Shown here: positions 1 through 11,086 of the stretch, piece after piece | Layout of the letters: the number at the start of each line of letters is the position of its first letter | Position numbering within the stretch: the first letter of the stretch is position 1 | From: Pseudomonas mandelii | Lineage (GTDB): Bacteria > Pseudomonadota > Gammaproteobacteria > Pseudomonadales > Pseudomonadaceae | Direction of reading: 5' to 3' | Length of the DNA: 64,000 nt | NCBI RefSeq assembly: GCF_900106065.1 | Contig: NZ_LT629796.1 | Location: forward strand, 4,681,501 to 4,745,500 | Notes under the pieces: model-generated | What the model was told of the DNA's origin: nothing | What the model saw: only the letters and a program-made list of their open reading frames with translations | The model's database searches: none | Translations under genes and position numbers: made by a program

Positions 1-187
1 CCGGAACGTCGGGGTGACGGACCAGGTTATGCGGCGCACGGATCAGTTCTTCACGAGAAAATCCGCTGATTTCGACGAAGGCGTCGTTGCAGTAGGTGAT
101 CACGCCCTTGGCATCGGTGGTGGAAATCAACCGTTGCTGAGCCGGAAAGGTCCGTTCGCGTTGTGTGGTGGGCTGGTTGTTACGCAT
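1..187 (-). CDS. aer: PAS-type aerotaxis/methyl-accepting chemotaxis receptor, N-terminal fragment
   Basis: Only the first 62 codons lie in the window; the gene continues past base 1. The ATG is at 185-187. The peptide begins MRNNQPTTQRE and continues into a PAS fold (STTDAKGVITYCNDAF, then SGFSREELIRAPHNLVRHPD). This is the signature start of Aer-type redox/oxygen receptors and related PAS-containing chemoreceptors, where PAS binds FAD or haem and signals through HAMP and MCP domains to CheA. In P. aeruginosa an aer gene lies beside acnA, as here, which supports the name. The HAMP and signalling domains are not visible, so a PAS-MCP other than Aer remains possible. Confidence 0.75.
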   Translation of the reverse strand, partial: MRNNQPTTQRERTFPAQQRLISTTDAKGVITYCNDAFVEISGFSREELIRAPHNLVRHPDVP

Positions 188-290
188 GGCTTTTTCAATC
201 CGCAAGGCTTTGAGAGGTTGTCGGCGGCGTCAGGAATTTATTGAAAATATTTTTCAATAATCAGTGGCGCGTCGCAAAACGGCCATTGCA

Positions 291-1082
291 TCAGCCGGCG
301 AGCATCGGGTACGTGAACAGTGCGAAATGCAGCAGGTTCAAGCCGAAATGGGTGGCGATGGCCGCCCCCAATCCGCCGAAACGGTAGGCCAGACCATAGC
401 CGACACCTGCCAGACCCGCCAGCAGCACCCATTGCCAACCCGCGCCCGCATGCGCCACGCCGAACAACAGCGAGGCGAGCAGCAATGCCAGGTTTTCACC
501 GTAGGGCAGGTGTTTGAAGTGCCGGCTCAGCCCACCCTGGACGTAACCGCGAAACAGCGCTTCCTCGACCAGCGTCACCAGCAGCAGATTGTTCAGCACC
601 CACAGCCCGGCTTGGTCCGGCCACTTCGGCGCCCAACTGATCATCCCCAGCAAGAGTGCGCCACCCAAGGCCAGGATGGCGCTCAGGGGCAGGGCGAGTG
701 CGGTGGCATAAACCGAAAGGCGCAAAGAGCGCCGGCCGACAATCCACGGACACACCAGTAACAGCCAAAAGCCGATCAGGGGCTTGTCCTGATTCAGGTA
801 CATGGTAAACGGCGCGGCATCGTCGGTGATGCGATGCGGGTCGATGCCACGACCGTTGTAGAAACCGGGCAGCCAATGCATCGCCAGGGCCACGGCGAGG
901 ATGATGAACACGCCGTGACCGAGGAAGCGAGCGATGGGGATTTTTTGCTGACGGACCGCGAAACCAGCGACGAGCAGCAATGCGACGGAGATGCCGGCCA
1001 GCCAGCCGAGGTGGCCGTAGGTCAGGGCGAGGGTGTAGCCGAGGGAGAGAAGGGCCAGGTATGTCCATGGCAGGGCGAGCAT
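291..1082 (-). CDS. CPBP-family (CAAX protease-like) intramembrane metalloprotease
   Basis: A 263-residue, strongly hydrophobic protein with about seven or eight predicted membrane segments. The C-terminal half carries the motifs of the Abi/CPBP (type II CAAX endopeptidase-like) family: EEALFRGYV with the glutamate pair and arginine, FGVAHAG with the first histidine, and HFGLNLLHF with a second histidine and asparagine. These residues form the metal/catalytic centre within the membrane. The substrate is unknown; bacterial members act in protein or peptide processing and some in bacteriocin immunity. ATG at 1082 is preceded by AAGGA eight bases upstream. It lies downstream of acnA on the same strand, beyond a terminator and a REP element, so it probably has its own promoter. 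Confidence 0.8.
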   Translation of the reverse strand: MLALPWTYLALLSLGYTLALTYGHLGWLAGISVALLLVAGFAVRQQKIPIARFLGHGVFIILAVALAMHWLPGFYNGRGIDPHRITDDAAPFTMYLNQDKPLIGFWLLLVCPWIVGRRSLRLSVYATALALPLSAILALGGALLLGMISWAPKWPDQAGLWVLNNLLLVTLVEEALFRGYVQGGLSRHFKHLPYGENLALLLASLLFGVAHAGAGWQWVLLAGLAGVGYGLAYRFGGLGAAIATHFGLNLLHFALFTYPMLAG

Positions 1083-1111
1083 AAATTAGTCCTTTGAGGC
1101 TGAAGAGCTTT

Positions 1112-1243
1112 TGTGGCGAGGGAGCTTGCTCCCGCTGGGGTGCGAAGCAGCCCCAAACCCGGTGACCCGATACTTCAATCAGATCGCATCGGCTGTTTTA
1201 CGACTGCTTCGCAGTCGAGCGGGAGCAAGCGCCCTCGCCACAA
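1112..1243. repeat. REP doublet, GGGAGCTTGCTCCC class
   Basis: Two inverted copies of the palindromic unit GTGGCGAGGGAGCTTGCTCC lie about 80 bp apart, one at 1112-1138 and its inverse at 1217-1243. The right copy has one base changed (GCAAGCGCCC instead of GCAAGCTCCC). A further small palindrome (GACTGCTTCGCAGTC) lies between them. This is the REPIN arrangement found in fluorescent pseudomonads. It lies between acnA and the CPBP protease gene. Confidence 0.8.
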
Positions 1244-1281
1244 AGTGTGCACTGTTTGCGGGGCGCGATTATAAACAGGCC

Positions 1282-1310
1282 CAAACAAAAACACCGCCCG
1301 AAGGCGGTGT
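1282..1310 (-). terminator. Rho-independent terminator of acnA
   Basis: On the minus strand ACACCGCC-ttcg-GGCGGTGT is followed by TTTTTGTTTGGG. The stem starts 17 bp past the acnA stop codon. The UUCG tetraloop makes this a strong hairpin. Confidence 0.85.
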
Positions 1311-1326
1311 CTGTGTCGGCAGGCGG

Positions 1327-4068
<2,742 letters not shown>

Positions 4069-4290
4069 TGCGATCACTCCTTTGAGTCCGCACGGCTACG
4101 GACTGAGGGGACGGACAGAGCTTTCAACCTAGCCCTGTTTGAATGTTAAAGCTAATAACTGGACTCTATGGCCAAGTCCAAGGTTCCGAACTCGGCTATC
4201 ATGCGCCGGTTTTCGTGACAGGCTTTGCTTCAACGCAAGCCTGGGCATCGCGCAGTGGCTGAATTCTTCGCCAACTGCCCAGGAGTAAGA

Positions 4291-5364
4291 ATGAACACCC
4301 TCTTTATGCATTGCCGGCCGGGCTTCGAAGGCGAAGTCTGTTCCGAGATTTCCGAACACGCCGCGCGGCTGAACGTGGCCGGTTATGCCAAAGCCAAGAC
4401 CGCCAGCGCCTGCGCTGAATTCATCTGCACCGAAGAAGACGGCGCCGAGCGCCTGATGCGTGGCCAGCGTTTCGCCGAGCTGATCTTCCCCCGCCAATGG
4501 GCGCGCGGAATTTTCATCGACCTGCCGGAAACCGACCGCATCAGCGTGATCCTCGCGCACATGGCGGACTTCCCACTGTGCGGCAGCCTGTGGCTGGAAA
4601 TGGTCGATACCAACGATGGCAAGGAGCTGTCGAACTTCTGCAAGAAATTCGAAGGGCACCTGCGCAAGGCGCTGATGGCGGCCGGCAAGTTGGTCGAGGA
4701 TGCGCACAAGCCGCGCCTGCTGCTGACCTTCAAAAGCGGCCGCGAAGTGTTTATGGGGCTGGCCGAGTCCAACAACTCGGCGATGTGGCCGATGGGCATT
4801 CCGCGCCTGAAGTTTCCTCGTGAGGCGCCGAGCCGTTCGACGTTGAAGCTGGAAGAGGCGTGGCACCACTTTATCCCCCGCGATCAGTGGGATGAGCGCC
4901 TGCACAGCGACATGACCGGCGTCGACCTCGGTGCCGCCCCCGGCGGCTGGACCTGGCAACTGGTCAACCGCGGCATGCTGGTGACGGCGATTGACAACGG
5001 TCCGATGGCCGAAAGCTTGATGGACACTGGTTTAGTGCAGCACCTGATGGCCGACGGTTTCACCTTCAAGCCCAAGCAACCGGTGGACTGGATGGTCTGC
5101 GACATCGTCGAGAAACCGGCGCGCAACGCCGCGATGCTGGAAGAATGGATTGGCGAGGGACATTGCCGCGAAGCGGTGGTCAACCTGAAGTTGCCGATGA
5201 AACAGCGTTACGCCGAAGTGAAACGCTTGCTGGAACGCATTGCCGAGGGCTTCAAGGAGCGCGGCATTCGGGTCGAGATCGGCTGCAAGCAGCTGTATCA
5301 CGACCGTGAAGAAGTGACGTGCCACTTGCGCCGGATCGACGTGAAGAAACCGAAATCCCGCTGA
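4291..5364 (+). CDS. rlmM: 23S rRNA (cytidine-2498 2'-O) methyltransferase RlmM
   Basis: 357 residues. RlmM uses S-adenosylmethionine to methylate the ribose of C2498 in the peptidyl-transferase region of 23S rRNA. The N-terminal half (MNTLFMHCRPGFEGEV onward) is a THUMP-like RNA-binding region; the Rossmann methyltransferase domain begins near residue 211 with DLGAAPGGWTWQLV, the SAM site of the RlmE/RlmM group. WMVCDIVEKP and NLKLPMKQRY supply the Asp and Lys expected in the K-D-K-E catalytic set. The ATG at 4291 is preceded by AGGAGTAAGA. It is divergent from acnA with ~220 bp between starts, which must hold both promoters. Confidence 0.95.
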   Translation: MNTLFMHCRPGFEGEVCSEISEHAARLNVAGYAKAKTASACAEFICTEEDGAERLMRGQRFAELIFPRQWARGIFIDLPETDRISVILAHMADFPLCGSLWLEMVDTNDGKELSNFCKKFEGHLRKALMAAGKLVEDAHKPRLLLTFKSGREVFMGLAESNNSAMWPMGIPRLKFPREAPSRSTLKLEEAWHHFIPRDQWDERLHSDMTGVDLGAAPGGWTWQLVNRGMLVTAIDNGPMAESLMDTGLVQHLMADGFTFKPKQPVDWMVCDIVEKPARNAAMLEEWIGEGHCREAVVNLKLPMKQRYAEVKRLLERIAEGFKERGIRVEIGCKQLYHDREEVTCHLRRIDVKKPKSR

Positions 5365-5382
5365 TACACACCGCACCCCCTT

Positions 5383-5454
5383 GTAGGAGCGAGGCTTGCC
5401 CGCGAAGCTTTTGGCGTCCTCAAGGGCCTCTTCGCGGGCAAGCCTCGCTCCTAT
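5383..5454. repeat. REP doublet, GAGGCTTGCCCGCGAA class
   Basis: GTAGGAGCGAGGCTTGCCCG and its inverse CGGGCAAGCCTCGCTCCTA face each other across a loop of about 24 bp, between rlmM and tusA. Same unit as at 8681-8770 and 41606-41632. Confidence 0.85.
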
Positions 5455-5530
5455 AGGGGGGGCGGTGTACGACACAGATGACCGAACCCCGGCAATGCGC
5501 GACAATGCCGGCCAGCTTCAGGAGTGAATC

Positions 5531-5782
5531 ATGAGTGAAATGATTGATACGCCGGTAGACGGCACCCTCGACGCCACCGGCCTCAACTGCCCGGAACCGG
5601 TGATGATGCTGCACCAGCACATCCGTGACCTGGTGCCCGGTGGCCTGCTCAAGGTAATCGCGACCGATCCCTCGACCCGTCGCGATATTCCCAAGTTCTG
5701 CGTATTCCTCGACCACGAACTGGTCGCGCAGCACGAAGAGGCAGGCACCTACCTCTACTGGATCCGCAAGAAACTCGCTTAA
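5531..5782 (+). CDS. tusA: Sulfur carrier protein TusA
   Basis: 83 residues, matching the TusA/SirA family. TusA accepts a persulfide from the cysteine desulfurase IscS and passes it on for 2-thiolation of the tRNA wobble uridine (via TusBCD/MnmA) and other sulfur transfers. The active CPxP motif is visible as [10 protein letters not shown] near residue 20. AGGAGTGAATC precedes the ATG. Its TAA shares the palindromic bases TTAA (5779-5782) with the stop of the convergent MATE gene, and no terminator hairpin lies between them. Confidence 0.95.
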   Translation: MSEMIDTPVDGTLDATGLNCPEPVMMLHQHIRDLVPGGLLKVIATDPSTRRDIPKFCVFLDHELVAQHEEAGTYLYWIRKKLA

Positions 5783-7188
5783 CCCGCCGAATGACTGATG
5801 CGGATTCGCTTGCGTGCACTGCGCGTCAGGCGGATCGACAGCATCAGCGCCGCGCAACTCAAGCCCACGATCAAACCCTGCCACAGCCCGCTCGGGCCGC
5901 TCGGCGTGCCGAACCAGTCGGTCAGGCCCAAGGCGTAGCCCACCGGCAAACCGATGCCCCAATAGGCGAACAGGGTCAGGATCATCGTCACCCGAGTGTC
6001 CTGGTAACCGCGCAGTGCGCCGGCCGCCGTGACCTGGATCGCGTCGGAGAACTGGAACAGCGCCGAATACACAATCAGCATCGCTGCCACGCGTATGACC
6101 GTCGGGTCGGCGGTATAAATCGTTGCGATGTGCTCGCGCAGCAACAGCATCATGCTCGCTGAAACACAGGCATACGCCAGCGCGGTGCCCATGCCGACCC
6201 CGGCAGCGAAGCGTGCTTCGCGCGGCTCCTGGCGGCCGAGCGCCTGGCCGACCCGCACCGTGACGGCCATGCCGAGGGAGTAAGGGATCATGAACACCAG
6301 CGAGCTGAAGTTCAGGGCGATCTGATGTCCGGCCACCACGGTGGCGCCGAGGCTGCCGATCAGCAGGGCGATTACGGCGAAGATGCTCGACTCGGCGAAC
6401 ACTGCGATGCCGATCGGCAGGCCGATACCGAGCAGGCGTTTGATCACCGACCATTGCGGCCAGTCGAAACGGCTGAACAACTGACTCGACTGGTACGCCG
6501 GTGCCCAACGCTCCCAACCGGCCATGCCCAGCGCCATCACCCACATCACGATCGCAGTGGCCCAGCCGCACCCGACCCCGCCCATGGCCGGCACGCCGAA
6601 GTGGCCATAGATGAAGATGTAGTTCAGCGGAATGTTCAACGCCAATCCGCAGAGGCCCAGCACCATCGCTGGACGTGTGCGTCCCAGGCCGTCACTGAAA
6701 CAACGCAACACATGATAGAAGGCGACGGCGGGCAGACCGCTGGCGATGCCGTGCAGATACTGCATGCACGGGCCGATCAGCTCGGGATCGACATTCATCA
6801 TGTGCAGGATCGGTTCGGCGCTGAACAGCATGCCGGTCGCCATCAAACCCACCACCAAGGCCAGCCACAGTGCCTGACGTACAATCGGGCCGATTTCGCT
6901 GTGGGTGCCGGCACCGAAGCGCTGGGCGACTTTCGGAGTAGTGGCCAGTAAGGTGCCGGTCATCAACAGAAACACTGGAACCCAGATTGAGTTGCCGAGC
7001 GCCACGGCCGCCAAGTCGCGCGGGCCGACCCGTCCCGCCATCACCGCATCGACGAAGCCCATGGCGGTGGTCGCCAGTTGCGCGATCATGATCGGCAGCG
7101 CCAGGCCAAGCAGGTTTTTCAGCTCCAGGCGAACCCTGGCCGGGCGGGTGAGGGAAGTAGCGGCGGGGCGGTCAGTCACGGAATTCAA
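5779..7188 (-). CDS. MATE-family multidrug exporter (NorM/PmpM type)
   Basis: 469 residues from the TTG at 7188, or 466 from the in-frame GTG at 7179; neither has a strong ribosome-binding site. The protein has the twelve hydrophobic helices of MATE exporters. The first repeat begins [20 protein letters not shown] followed by [19 protein letters not shown], the hallmark of the NorM branch; a second, similar repeat starts near residue 240 ([19 protein letters not shown]). Members couple Na+ or H+ entry to export of cationic drugs, fluoroquinolones and dyes. It is most like the P. aeruginosa PmpM/NorM class, but substrates cannot be read from sequence. Convergent with tusA. Confidence 0.9.
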   Translation of the reverse strand: MNSVTDRPAATSLTRPARVRLELKNLLGLALPIMIAQLATTAMGFVDAVMAGRVGPRDLAAVALGNSIWVPVFLLMTGTLLATTPKVAQRFGAGTHSEIGPIVRQALWLALVVGLMATGMLFSAEPILHMMNVDPELIGPCMQYLHGIASGLPAVAFYHVLRCFSDGLGRTRPAMVLGLCGLALNIPLNYIFIYGHFGVPAMGGVGCGWATAIVMWVMALGMAGWERWAPAYQSSQLFSRFDWPQWSVIKRLLGIGLPIGIAVFAESSIFAVIALLIGSLGATVVAGHQIALNFSSLVFMIPYSLGMAVTVRVGQALGRQEPREARFAAGVGMGTALAYACVSASMMLLLREHIATIYTADPTVIRVAAMLIVYSALFQFSDAIQVTAAGALRGYQDTRVTMILTLFAYWGIGLPVGYALGLTDWFGTPSGPSGLWQGLIVGLSCAALMLSIRLTRSARKRIRISHSAG

Positions 7189-7310
7189 GGGCGAAACGTC
7201 CAGAGATGTTGATGCGCAAGGCGGCGCATTCTACGCCCTGACGCAGTGGTCAGGAAAAATCCTGTGTTAGCTATTTGTAATCACCGATCCGGGTTAATGC
7301 TGAACACTGT

Positions 7311-7441
7311 GTGGCGAGGGAGCTTGCTCCCGCTGGACTGCGCAGCAGTCCCATAGCCTCGCAAGTGATAAGCCTGTCAAAACCGGATCGCTAGGGTTGG
7401 GGTCGCTGCGCGACCCAGCGGGAGCAAGCTCCCTCGCCACA
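7311..7441. repeat. REP doublet, GGGAGCTTGCTCCC class
   Basis: GTGGCGAGGGAGCTTGCTCC at 7311 and its inverse ending CTCCCTCGCCAC at 7441 enclose about 80 bp with further small palindromes (GGACTGCGCAGCAGTCC; GGTCGCTGCGCGACC). It fills most of the 333 bp between the divergent MATE and pdxB starts, where nothing else is apparent. Confidence 0.85.
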
Positions 7442-7521
7442 GGGTATGGAGTGACCTTAATGCCCGCTGGCCCACTACAGTCATCTCCGCCTACACTGCC
7501 AACCCGCCAAAGGAGCCTGCC

Positions 7522-8664
7522 ATGTTGATTGTTGCCGACGAAAATATCCCGCTGCTCGATGCCTTCTTCGAAAGTTTCGGCGAAATTCGCCGGGTGCCGG
7601 GACGTTCCATCGACCGCGCCACCGTCGAGCAGGCCGATGTGCTGCTGGTGCGCTCGGTGACCAACGTCAATCGCGCGTTGCTCGAAGGCAGCAAGGTGCG
7701 CTTTGTCGGCACTTGCACCATCGGCACGGATCACCTGGATCTGGATTATTTTCAGCAGGCCGGCATCACCTGGTCGAGCGCGCCCGGCTGCAATGCCCGG
7801 GGCGTGGTCGATTATGTGCTCGGCAGTTTGCTGACCCTGGCCGAAATCGAAGGCGTCGACCTGACTCAGCGCACTTACGGCATCGTGGGTGCCGGCGAAG
7901 TGGGCGGTCGCCTGGTCAAGGTCTTGAAGGGGCTGGGCTGGAACGTGCGGGTGTGTGATCCGCCACGGCAAGCGGCCGAAGGTGGCGATTACGTCAGCCT
8001 CGAGCAGATCATCGAGCAGTGCGATGTCATCAGTCTGCACACCCCTTTGAAGAAACACGGCTCACAGTCGACCTGGCATCTGTTCGATAAACATCGCCTG
8101 AACCAACTCAAGCCTGGTACCTGGCTGATCAACGCCAGCCGTGGCCCGGTGGTGGACAACGCCGCCCTGCGCCAGGTGTTGTTGCAGCGCGAAGACCTGC
8201 AAGCGGTGCTCGACGTGTGGGAAGGCGAACCTGAAGTCGATGTGGCGCTGGCCGAACTCTGCGTGCTGGCGACGCCGCACATTGCCGGTTATAGCCTGGA
8301 TGGCAAACAACGGGGGACGGCGCAGATCTATCAGGCGTATTGCGAATTCATCGGGCAACCGGCCCAGGTCAGCTTGAGCGATCTGCTGCCGGCGCCGTGG
8401 TTGTCGCACGTGACCCTTCACGCGAAGAGCGATCCGGCCTGGGCGCTGGCGATGCTGTGCCGCGGCGTGTACGACCCGCGTCGTGACGATGCGGATTTCC
8501 GTCGCAGCCTTGTAGGCAATGTGAGCGAGCAGCGTGCGGCGTTTGATGCGTTGCGCAAGAACTATCCTGCGCGCAGGGAGATTGACGGGTTGCAGGTGCG
8601 GATTGAGGGGGATTCGCCTGAGTTGCTGAAGATAGTGGCGGCACTGGGCGCAACGGCGGTCTAG
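7522..8664 (+). CDS. pdxB: Erythronate-4-phosphate dehydrogenase
   Basis: 380 residues. PdxB oxidises 4-phosphoerythronate to 2-oxo-3-hydroxy-4-phosphobutanoate, the second step of the DXP-dependent route to pyridoxal 5'-phosphate. It is a D-2-hydroxyacid dehydrogenase: nucleotide-binding [17 protein letters not shown] near residue 120, catalytic Arg in [11 protein letters not shown], Glu in VWEGEPEVD and His in [13 protein letters not shown]. The C-terminal ~90 residues form the PdxB-specific dimerisation domain, separating it from SerA. ATG at 7522 follows AAAGGAGCCTGCC. Confidence 0.96.
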   Translation: MLIVADENIPLLDAFFESFGEIRRVPGRSIDRATVEQADVLLVRSVTNVNRALLEGSKVRFVGTCTIGTDHLDLDYFQQAGITWSSAPGCNARGVVDYVLGSLLTLAEIEGVDLTQRTYGIVGAGEVGGRLVKVLKGLGWNVRVCDPPRQAAEGGDYVSLEQIIEQCDVISLHTPLKKHGSQSTWHLFDKHRLNQLKPGTWLINASRGPVVDNAALRQVLLQREDLQAVLDVWEGEPEVDVALAELCVLATPHIAGYSLDGKQRGTAQIYQAYCEFIGQPAQVSLSDLLPAPWLSHVTLHAKSDPAWALAMLCRGVYDPRRDDADFRRSLVGNVSEQRAAFDALRKNYPARREIDGLQVRIEGDSPELLKIVAALGATAV

Positions 8665-8680
8665 AGACCGGGTTGACCCT

Positions 8681-8770
8681 TTCGCGGGCAAGCCTCGCTA
8701 CTACAGGATTTGGGTGTTCGCTAAGTAGGTTGACGACGCAAAATCTGTAGGAGCGAGGCTTGCCCGCGAA
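8681..8770. repeat. REP doublet, GAGGCTTGCCCGCGAA class
   Basis: TTCGCGGGCAAGCCTCGCTA at 8681 faces GTAGGAGCGAGGCTTGCCCG ending near 8768, with ~45 bp between them; the two arms point tail-to-tail, the opposite order to the doublet at 5383-5454. It lies just after pdxB. Confidence 0.8.
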
Positions 8771-8800
8771 TGGCTGCCCCGCATTTCCCGGATAAGCACC

Positions 8801-8830
8801 CACAAAAAACCCGGCCATCAGGGCCGGGTC
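8801..8830 (-). terminator. Rho-independent terminator of the small gene at 8849-9028
   Basis: On the minus strand GACCCGGCC-ctgat-GGCCGGGTT is followed by TTTTTGTGGG, about 20 bp after the stop codon. Confidence 0.85.
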
Positions 8831-8848
8831 AAGAAGACGGTGGCTATA

Positions 8849-9028
8849 TCACTCTTGTTCGGCAGGCTTGACCAATCGCTTTTCCAGTTCGCTGCAGGCT
8901 TGCTGGATCATGTCTTCAGTGATCGGTACTTCGCGCCCATCCTTATCAATAATTGAGCAACCCAGAGACTGGTCTGGTTGTGTGCGGATCACTTGAATCT
9001 TGTCTTCGCTGCTGTTTTGCAAGGACAT
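8849..9028 (-). CDS. Small conserved protein of unknown function (59 aa)
   Basis: 59 residues, starting MSLQNSSEDKIQVIRTQPDQ. The ATG at 9028 has an excellent ribosome-binding site (ATGAGGAGACAGGCC), which decides against the longer in-frame start. The peptide is soluble, charged and contains a single cysteine (SLGCSIIDKDGREVPITED); the C-terminal half is predicted helical. A good RBS, an own terminator and compact length argue that it is real. I do not recognise a named family and assign no function. Confidence 0.75.
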   Translation of the reverse strand: MSLQNSSEDKIQVIRTQPDQSLGCSIIDKDGREVPITEDMIQQACSELEKRLVKPAEQE

Positions 9029-9284
9029 GGCCTGTCTCCTCATCAGGTTGTGTGCCTACTTTAAAACCGCCAGGTGACCAGGCTGTGACAACTCCCTGCG
9101 ATCTCTCCAAGGCGGCAACATCAGTCCACCAGAAATACCGCAGTGTTGCCACCCGGACATTAGACCAATAGCGTCTAGCGGCTAGTCTTTGTGGTCATAA
9201 TTAACCTGACTCATTGTGATTTACAGAGTTCCACCCCATTTAAGCGGTATAGCTGGTCCCATCATTTGCGTACTGGATAACCCG

Positions 9285-11051
9285 ATGCTCTCTGCCCGTC
9301 ACCGCCGCGCGATTCGCCTGACCAGCCGCTTTCTTGCACCTTATCGCTGGCCGGCCCTTGGCGCATTGCTCGCGCTGATCATCACCGCCGGCATCACCTT
9401 GTCGATGGGGCAGGGCATTCGCTTGCTGGTGGATCAAGGGTTCATGACCCAATCGGCGCATTTGCTCAACCAGACCATCGGCTTGTTCATGGTGCTGGTG
9501 GTCGGGCTGGCGATCGGCACCTTTGCGCGCTTCTATCTGGTGTCGTGGATCGGCGAACGTGTGGTTGCGGACATCCGCAAGCAAGTATTCAACCACCTGG
9601 TTTATCTGCATCCGGGTTTCTATGAAGACAATCGCAGCTCCGAGATCCAGTCACGGCTGACCGCCGACACCACGTTGCTGCAATCAGTGATCGGCTCTTC
9701 GTTGTCGCTGTTCTTGCGCAATTTGCTGATGGTCATCGGCGGGATCGTCTTGCTGTTTATCACCAACCCCAAACTCACCAGCATCGTGGTCGTGGCGTTG
9801 CCGCTGGTGATCGCGCCGATCCTTGTTTTCGGCCGTCGGGTACGCAGCCTGTCGCGCCTGAGTCAGGACCGGATTGCCGACATCGGCAGCTACGTCTCCG
9901 AAACCCTCGGCCAGATCAAAACCGTGCAGGCCTACAACCATCAGGTCCAGGACGAGCAACGCTTCGCCGTGACCGTGGAGGAGGCGTTCGACACGGCGCG
10001 CAAACGCATTTTCCAGCGCGCCTGGCTGATTACACTGGTGATCGTGCTCGTGCTGGGCGCGGTGGGCGTGATGCTGTGGGTCGGCGGTATGGACGTGATC
10101 GCCGGACGGATCTCGGCGGGCGAACTGGCAGCCTTCGTCTTCTACAGCCTGATCGTCGGCAGCGCCTTTGGCACCTTGAGTGAGGTGATCGGCGAATTGC
10201 AGCGAGCGGCGGGTGCGGCCGAGCGGATTGCCGAATTGCTGCGCTCCGAGAACATCATCCAGCCGCCCACCACAGGGCTGGTGACCTTGCCTGATCGGGT
10301 GAAGGGCAATCTGGCGCTGCAAGACGTGCGCTTTTCCTACCCTTCACGTCCAGAAAGTTACGCCGTCGATGGCTTGAATCTGACCATCAATGCAGGCGAA
10401 ACCCTCGCCCTGGTCGGCCCGTCCGGTGCCGGGAAATCCACCGTGTATGACCTGCTGCTGCGTTTTTACGATCCTGCCTCGGGGCAGATCCTGCTGGATG
10501 GCGTGCCACTGACCCAACTCGATCCGCTCGACCTGCGTCGCTGCTTCGCCCTGGTCTCGCAAAACCCGGCCCTGTTCTTCGGCAGCATCGAAGAGAACAT
10601 CCGCTACGGCAACCCGTCGGCGACCCTGGCCCAGGTTCAGGAAGCGGCGAAAATCGCCTACGCCCACGACTTTATCGAGCAGATGCCTAACGGCTATCAG
10701 ACCCACCTTGGCGACGGTGGCCTCGGGTTGTCCGGCGGCCAGCGCCAACGCCTGGCCATCGCACGGGCGCTGCTGGTGGACGCGCCGATCCTGTTGCTGG
10801 ACGAAGCCACCAGCGCCCTCGACGCCCAAAGCGAACACCTGATCCAGCAAGCCCTGCCGAGCCTGATGAAAAACCGCACCACCCTGGTCATCGCTCACCG
10901 CTTGGCCACGGTAAAAAATGCCGACCGGATCGCGGTGATGGATCATGGGAAACTGGTGGCAATAGGGACGCATCAGGAATTGATTGCGAGCAATGCGCTG
11001 TATGCGCGGTTGGCGGCGTTGCAATTCAGTGACGGGCACGACGCGGCATGA
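9285..11051 (+). CDS. ABC exporter, fused membrane and ATPase domains (MsbA/LmrA-like)
   Basis: 588 residues from the ATG at 9285 (MLSARHRRAIRLTSRF); an upstream in-frame start at 9216 would add 23 residues without exporter homology. Residues ~1-300 hold six membrane helices (first GALLALIITAGITLSMGQGI). The ATPase domain has Walker A GPSGAGKST near 378, signature LSGGQRQRLAIARAL near 481 and Walker B ILLLDEATSALDAQ near 502, all intact. This half-transporter would work as a homodimer. It belongs to the MsbA/LmrA/TAP-like subfamily, but MsbA itself usually lies beside LPS genes, so the substrate (lipid, drug or peptide) is open. A Fic gene follows 35 bp downstream on the same strand. Confidence 0.85.
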   Translation: MLSARHRRAIRLTSRFLAPYRWPALGALLALIITAGITLSMGQGIRLLVDQGFMTQSAHLLNQTIGLFMVLVVGLAIGTFARFYLVSWIGERVVADIRKQVFNHLVYLHPGFYEDNRSSEIQSRLTADTTLLQSVIGSSLSLFLRNLLMVIGGIVLLFITNPKLTSIVVVALPLVIAPILVFGRRVRSLSRLSQDRIADIGSYVSETLGQIKTVQAYNHQVQDEQRFAVTVEEAFDTARKRIFQRAWLITLVIVLVLGAVGVMLWVGGMDVIAGRISAGELAAFVFYSLIVGSAFGTLSEVIGELQRAAGAAERIAELLRSENIIQPPTTGLVTLPDRVKGNLALQDVRFSYPSRPESYAVDGLNLTINAGETLALVGPSGAGKSTVYDLLLRFYDPASGQILLDGVPLTQLDPLDLRRCFALVSQNPALFFGSIEENIRYGNPSATLAQVQEAAKIAYAHDFIEQMPNGYQTHLGDGGLGLSGGQRQRLAIARALLVDAPILLLDEATSALDAQSEHLIQQALPSLMKNRTTLVIAHRLATVKNADRIAVMDHGKLVAIGTHQELIASNALYARLAALQFSDGHDAA

Positions 11052-11086
11052 ATGAGAGCTGCTGAACACTGCGAGGTTCGGGCATT

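Noticed and set aside
4225..4290. Longer in-frame start for rlmM
   Set aside because: Adds 22 residues unlike the family; AGGAG lies correctly before ATG 4291.
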